Shown: one piece after another, positions 62,366-64,000 of the stretch
Numbering within the stretch: position 1 is the first letter of the stretch
Layout of the letters: each line of letters starts with the position of its first letter
Position numbers and translations under genes: made by a program
The notes under the pieces: model-generated
Database searches by the model: none
What the model was told of the DNA's origin: nothing
Seen by the model: the letters and a program-made list of their open reading frames with translations, nothing else
Assembly (NCBI GenBank): GCA_019359325.1
Contig: JAHHHN010000005.1
Location: 62,001-126,000, forward strand
Source of the DNA: Mojavia pulchra JT2-VF2
Lineage (GTDB): Bacteria; Cyanobacteriota; Cyanobacteriia; Cyanobacteriales; Nostocaceae
Direction: 5' to 3'
Length of the DNA stretch: 64,000 nucleotides

Positions 62366-63817
62366 ATGGGTGATACTAATCACAATAACTGGACTCGACG
62401 CGACTTTTTATTAGGAATGGGAGCAACGACAGCGGGAATGGCGCTGTCATCATGTGCAATTTCAGGAAATACTGGCGCTAAAGGATTGACGGAAGAAGCT
62501 TTAGCAGTAGAGCCAGTAGTTAGATCCCAAGACTTAGAAAAACCCGATATTACTGTGGGATACGTTCCCGTTAATGATTGTGCGCCATTTGCGATCGCCT
62601 GGAAAAAAGGTTTCTTCCGCAAATACGGTTTGAACGTCAAACTCAACCGAGAAGCTAGTTGGGCAACCTCCCGTGACGGATTAATTTTTGGTCGCTTGGA
62701 TGCTTCACCCGTCGTATCTGGTGCTGTCACCAACGCCAGAGTTGGCGCTGAAGGCGCACGCCATGCCCCTTTATGTGCGGCGATGACCATTCACCGCCAC
62801 GGTAACGCCATGACAATGAACAAAGCCATGTGGGATTTTGGGCTACGTCCATGGTACGAGTATCAAGAAAAATATGGCGATGGCGCTTTAGAAGCATTCG
62901 GAAGGGATTTTCGCAACTACTTTAACAAGCAGCCTTCAGAAAATAAAGTTTGGGCAGTAGTGTTGAGTTCTGCGATTTACGAATACTTTGTCCGTTACAT
63001 ATCTGCGGCGGCTGGCGTTGATCCGCTCAAAGAGTTTCGCGTCATTATTGTACCACCACCCCAAATGGTGACAAACGTGCGGATCGGTGCGATGCAAGCT
63101 TACATGGTGGCAGAACCTTGGAATACCAGAGCAATTACAGGTAACGAAGGCATCGGCTTTACTTTCGCCCAAGGCAAGGAAGTCTGGTTAGGGCATCCAG
63201 ATCGGCTACTGGGGGTGATGGAATCTTTCATCGACAAATATCCCAAAACCTATCGTTCTCTGGTGAAGGCGATGATTGAAGCTTGCCAGTATTGTAGTAA
63301 AGTAGAAAACCGCCAAGAAGTTGCCGAACTGATTACAGATCGCTCCTTTACAGGTGCAAAACCCAAAAAACCGGGTGCTGACATTACTAAGTTTACAGGC
63401 CCGGCAATTCTCGGCAATTACAACTATGGTGGGTTTGATGGCAAAGACCGCACCATCAAAGCTGCTGATACCACGATTTTTTATGATATTCCTGATAATC
63501 TCCCCAAGCAGCCAGGAGAACACGCGACATTCTTATGGAGATCCAGAAGTATCTGGTTAATGACACAGGCAGCTCGTTGGGGACAAATTAAGGAATTTCC
63601 CAAAAATGCTGAAAAGCTAGCTGCACAAGGCTGGAAAACAGACCTTTATCGGGAAATAGCCTCGGAAATGGGGATTAAATGCCCCAAGGATGATTACAAA
63701 GTAGAACCTCCAGAAGTTTTCATCGATAAAAAAGGCTTTGACCCCAGCGATCCCGTTGGCTATTTAAATAGTTTTGAAATTAGGGCTAACGCTCCCACTC
63801 GTTTCTTCATATCTTAA
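62366..63817 (+). CDS. Tat-exported lipoprotein, NrtA/CmpA-type anion-binding protein
   Basis: 483 residues from the ATG at 62366 (GGAG upstream); a longer frame from TTG 62285 has no ribosome binding site. Twin-arginine signal TRRDFLLGMGATTAGMAL leads to a lipobox cysteine (ALSSC), so a membrane-anchored periplasmic protein. Binding-domain motifs ITVGYVPVNDCAPFAIAWKKGFF and FGRLDASPVVSGAV resemble NrtA/CmpA of nitrate and bicarbonate transporters. It is a few residues longer than usual NrtA. Which anion is bound is undetermined; the c-di-AMP riboswitch hints at ion/osmotic or carbon homeostasis. Confidence 0.85.
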   Translation: MGDTNHNNWTRRDFLLGMGATTAGMALSSCAISGNTGAKGLTEEALAVEPVVRSQDLEKPDITVGYVPVNDCAPFAIAWKKGFFRKYGLNVKLNREASWATSRDGLIFGRLDASPVVSGAVTNARVGAEGARHAPLCAAMTIHRHGNAMTMNKAMWDFGLRPWYEYQEKYGDGALEAFGRDFRNYFNKQPSENKVWAVVLSSAIYEYFVRYISAAAGVDPLKEFRVIIVPPPQMVTNVRIGAMQAYMVAEPWNTRAITGNEGIGFTFAQGKEVWLGHPDRLLGVMESFIDKYPKTYRSLVKAMIEACQYCSKVENRQEVAELITDRSFTGAKPKKPGADITKFTGPAILGNYNYGGFDGKDRTIKAADTTIFYDIPDNLPKQPGEHATFLWRSRSIWLMTQAARWGQIKEFPKNAEKLAAQGWKTDLYREIASEMGIKCPKDDYKVEPPEVFIDKKGFDPSDPVGYLNSFEIRANAPTRFFIS

Positions 63818-63866
63818 TTCCCAAGCCTAAATCTTGGCTAACGACTAAATTATTCAGGAGCATTTG

Positions 63867-64000
63867 ATGATGGAATATACCCCATTAGCTATCAATACCC
63901 AGAACGAAGTATTACCCCGTAATGGATTTTTAGAAATTGAAAATTTAGTCAAGTCTTATCCAACACCAGATAAAGGAAATTTTGTCGTGTTAGATGGTGT
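63867..64000 (+). CDS. ABC transporter ATPase, NrtD/CmpC-type (cut by window end)
   Basis: Partial, 44 residues seen. Starts with a double ATG (63867, 63870) behind CAGGAG. After an N-terminal ~22-residue extension the FLEIENLVKSYPTPDKGNFV strand-turn is the usual start of NrtD/CmpC-like ATPases; Walker A lies beyond the window. Third gene of the transporter operon. Confidence 0.8.
   Translation, partial: MMEYTPLAINTQNEVLPRNGFLEIENLVKSYPTPDKGNFVVLDG

Overview
The window looks like chromosome from a filamentous, probably heterocyst-forming cyanobacterium of the Nostoc/Anabaena/Calothrix type. The evidence is the very frequent HIP1 octamer GCGATCGC, cyanobacterium-typical genes (clpR-clpP pair, ChlD Mg-chelatase subunit, group 3 sigma factor SigF, chlorophyll-breakdown-type Rieske oxygenase, DUF3082 and DUF3285 proteins), moderately AT-rich sequence, and the heptamer-type (CCCCA[A/G]T) and small palindromic dispersed repeats described in Nostocales. 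No database search was possible, so species is not assigned.

Layout. 0.4-7 kb: Rieske oxygenase; a J-domain protein between two inverted copies of a ~100 bp repeat; the clpR-clpP operon; two overlapping, internally near-identical VWA-domain genes. 7-12 kb: a DUF433/DUF5615 toxin-antitoxin-like pair, a VOC-fold protein, and a two-component pair (RppA/RppB-like) separated by a discoidin-domain lipoprotein. 12-14 kb: rsmA-ispE-DUF3082 operon. 14.5-17 kb: a two-gene conflict/cell-death-type operon, a small Pepco-like protein followed one base later by a caspase-FGE fusion whose C-terminus has the form of a diversity-generating-retroelement variable region. 17-22 kb: accessory stretch with a Uma2 nuclease, a tyrosine integrase, a GerMN lipoprotein, and a plasmid-type partition cassette (small ParA, ribbon-helix-helix partner, upstream repeats). 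22-34 kb: a 40-residue membrane peptide followed by a hairpin-rich stretch, beta-CASP-like MBL protein, Nif3-like, Rpn-family nuclease and remnants of a second one, YjbQ, glycosyltransferase, PLP enzyme, TM0106 nuclease, phytase-like esterase. 34-40 kb: two tandem Ser/Thr kinases sharing an unrecognised C-terminal domain, tRNA-Asp with a good promoter, gltX. 40-55 kb: mostly core genes: ftsH, aminopeptidase P, FG-GAP repeat protein, ybeY-dgkA-trpG-(degenerate MBL) cluster, a DUF3285 peptide, prfB with its programmed frameshift, Bax-inhibitor-1 protein, sigF, chlD. 55-60.5 kb: Uma2 plus a second PD-(D/E)XK-like gene, NYN-domain protein, RNase III, and a histidine kinase carrying an in-frame repeat insertion. 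61-64 kb: a candidate c-di-AMP (ydaO-type) riboswitch ahead of an NrtA/CmpA-type ABC transporter (permease, Tat-lipoprotein binding protein, ATPase cut by the window end).

Most promising for follow-up: the Pepco/caspase-FGE operon with its probable hypervariable sensor domain; the c-di-AMP riboswitch in front of an anion transporter; the chromosomal par cassette; the paired kinases; the MBL-fold protein that has lost most metal ligands. Several start codons were moved from the longest reading frame to a downstream start with a Shine-Dalgarno sequence or better family fit; these are stated in the entries.
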